DNA of 12,493 nt, from positions 1-12,493 of the forward strand of contig JBBTRD010000039.1 in assembly GCA_038065335.1 (NCBI GenBank), written 5' to 3'. Source of the stretch: 2-01-FULL-41-21 sp038065335 (GTDB lineage Bacteria; Patescibacteriota; Minisyncoccia; 2-02-FULL-40-12; GWA2-44-9). Shown one piece after another: positions 12,440 to 12,493 of the stretch. A program made the translations under genes and the position numbers. The notes below the pieces were generated by a model that saw only the letters and a list, made by a program, of their open reading frames with translations, searched no databases and was not told the DNA's origin. Positions within the stretch are counted from its first letter, which is position 1. Every line of letters begins with the position of its first letter.

Positions 12440-12493
12440 ATGAAGATATGTTATTTCGGAGATTTTAATCCCGATTATTCCAGAAATAGGGTT
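12440..12493 (+). CDS. Glycosyltransferase-like gene, N-terminal fragment
   Basis: The first 18 codons (MKICYFGDFNPDYSRNRV) run off the right edge. 'KICYFGDF.P.YSRNRV' is a typical opening strand and loop of GT-B glycosyltransferases (GT4 type) in polysaccharide clusters. It begins 1 nt after the methyltransferase stop, so it is probably in the same operon. The family call rests on this short segment only. Confidence 0.55.
   Translation, partial: MKICYFGDFNPDYSRNRV

Overview
The window looks like part of a surface-polysaccharide gene region from an uncultured bacterium, most likely of the Candidate Phyla Radiation (Patescibacteria, Parcubacteria-like). This is inferred from several traits together. 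The coding is AT-rich, genes are tightly packed or overlapping, and most plus-strand genes lack a Shine-Dalgarno sequence. Small membrane and DUF218-like proteins resemble types I associate with that group. TGA is used as a stop (5112-5114), which argues against the recoded Gracilibacteria/Absconditabacteria lineages. The assignment is not proven.

Layout. 1-159 (minus): N-terminus of a B12-binding radical SAM protein running off the left edge. 160-277: AT-rich divergent promoter region. 278-7674 (plus): eight genes, namely a GT4 glycosyltransferase carrying an in-frame palindromic insertion, an NAD-dependent sugar epimerase/reductase, the two halves of a split transketolase, a GT-A-like glycosyltransferase, an RfbH/ColD-type sugar 3-dehydratase with its own consensus promoter, a second SDR sugar enzyme and a small membrane protein. 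7673-7734: a hairpin terminator between convergent genes. 7736-8269 (minus): a GC-rich DUF218-like gene with its own strong promoter and Shine-Dalgarno, probably acquired separately. 8364-12493 (plus): a polyprenyl-phosphate glycosyltransferase (GT2), a ChbG/HpnK (YdjC) deacetylase, a GT-C membrane glycosyltransferase, a class I methyltransferase and the start of another glycosyltransferase.

Two pathways can be read. The left block combines a PMP-type C3-dehydratase (His in place of the PLP lysine, and most iron-sulfur cysteines absent), a TPP-dependent transketolase pair and two SDRs. That is the toolkit expected for a 3-deoxy, possibly carbon-branched nucleotide sugar, with GT4 and GT-A enzymes to transfer it. 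The right block (GT2, YdjC deacetylase, GT-C) has the same enzyme order as the Francisella FlmF2-NaxD-FlmK system: load HexNAc on a lipid carrier, N-deacetylate it, then transfer the amino sugar outside the membrane.

Expression signals are mixed. Two plus-strand genes (5145 and 8364) have a TATAAT box ending 6-7 nt before the ATG and look leaderless. The two minus-strand genes have leaders with clear Shine-Dalgarno sequences.
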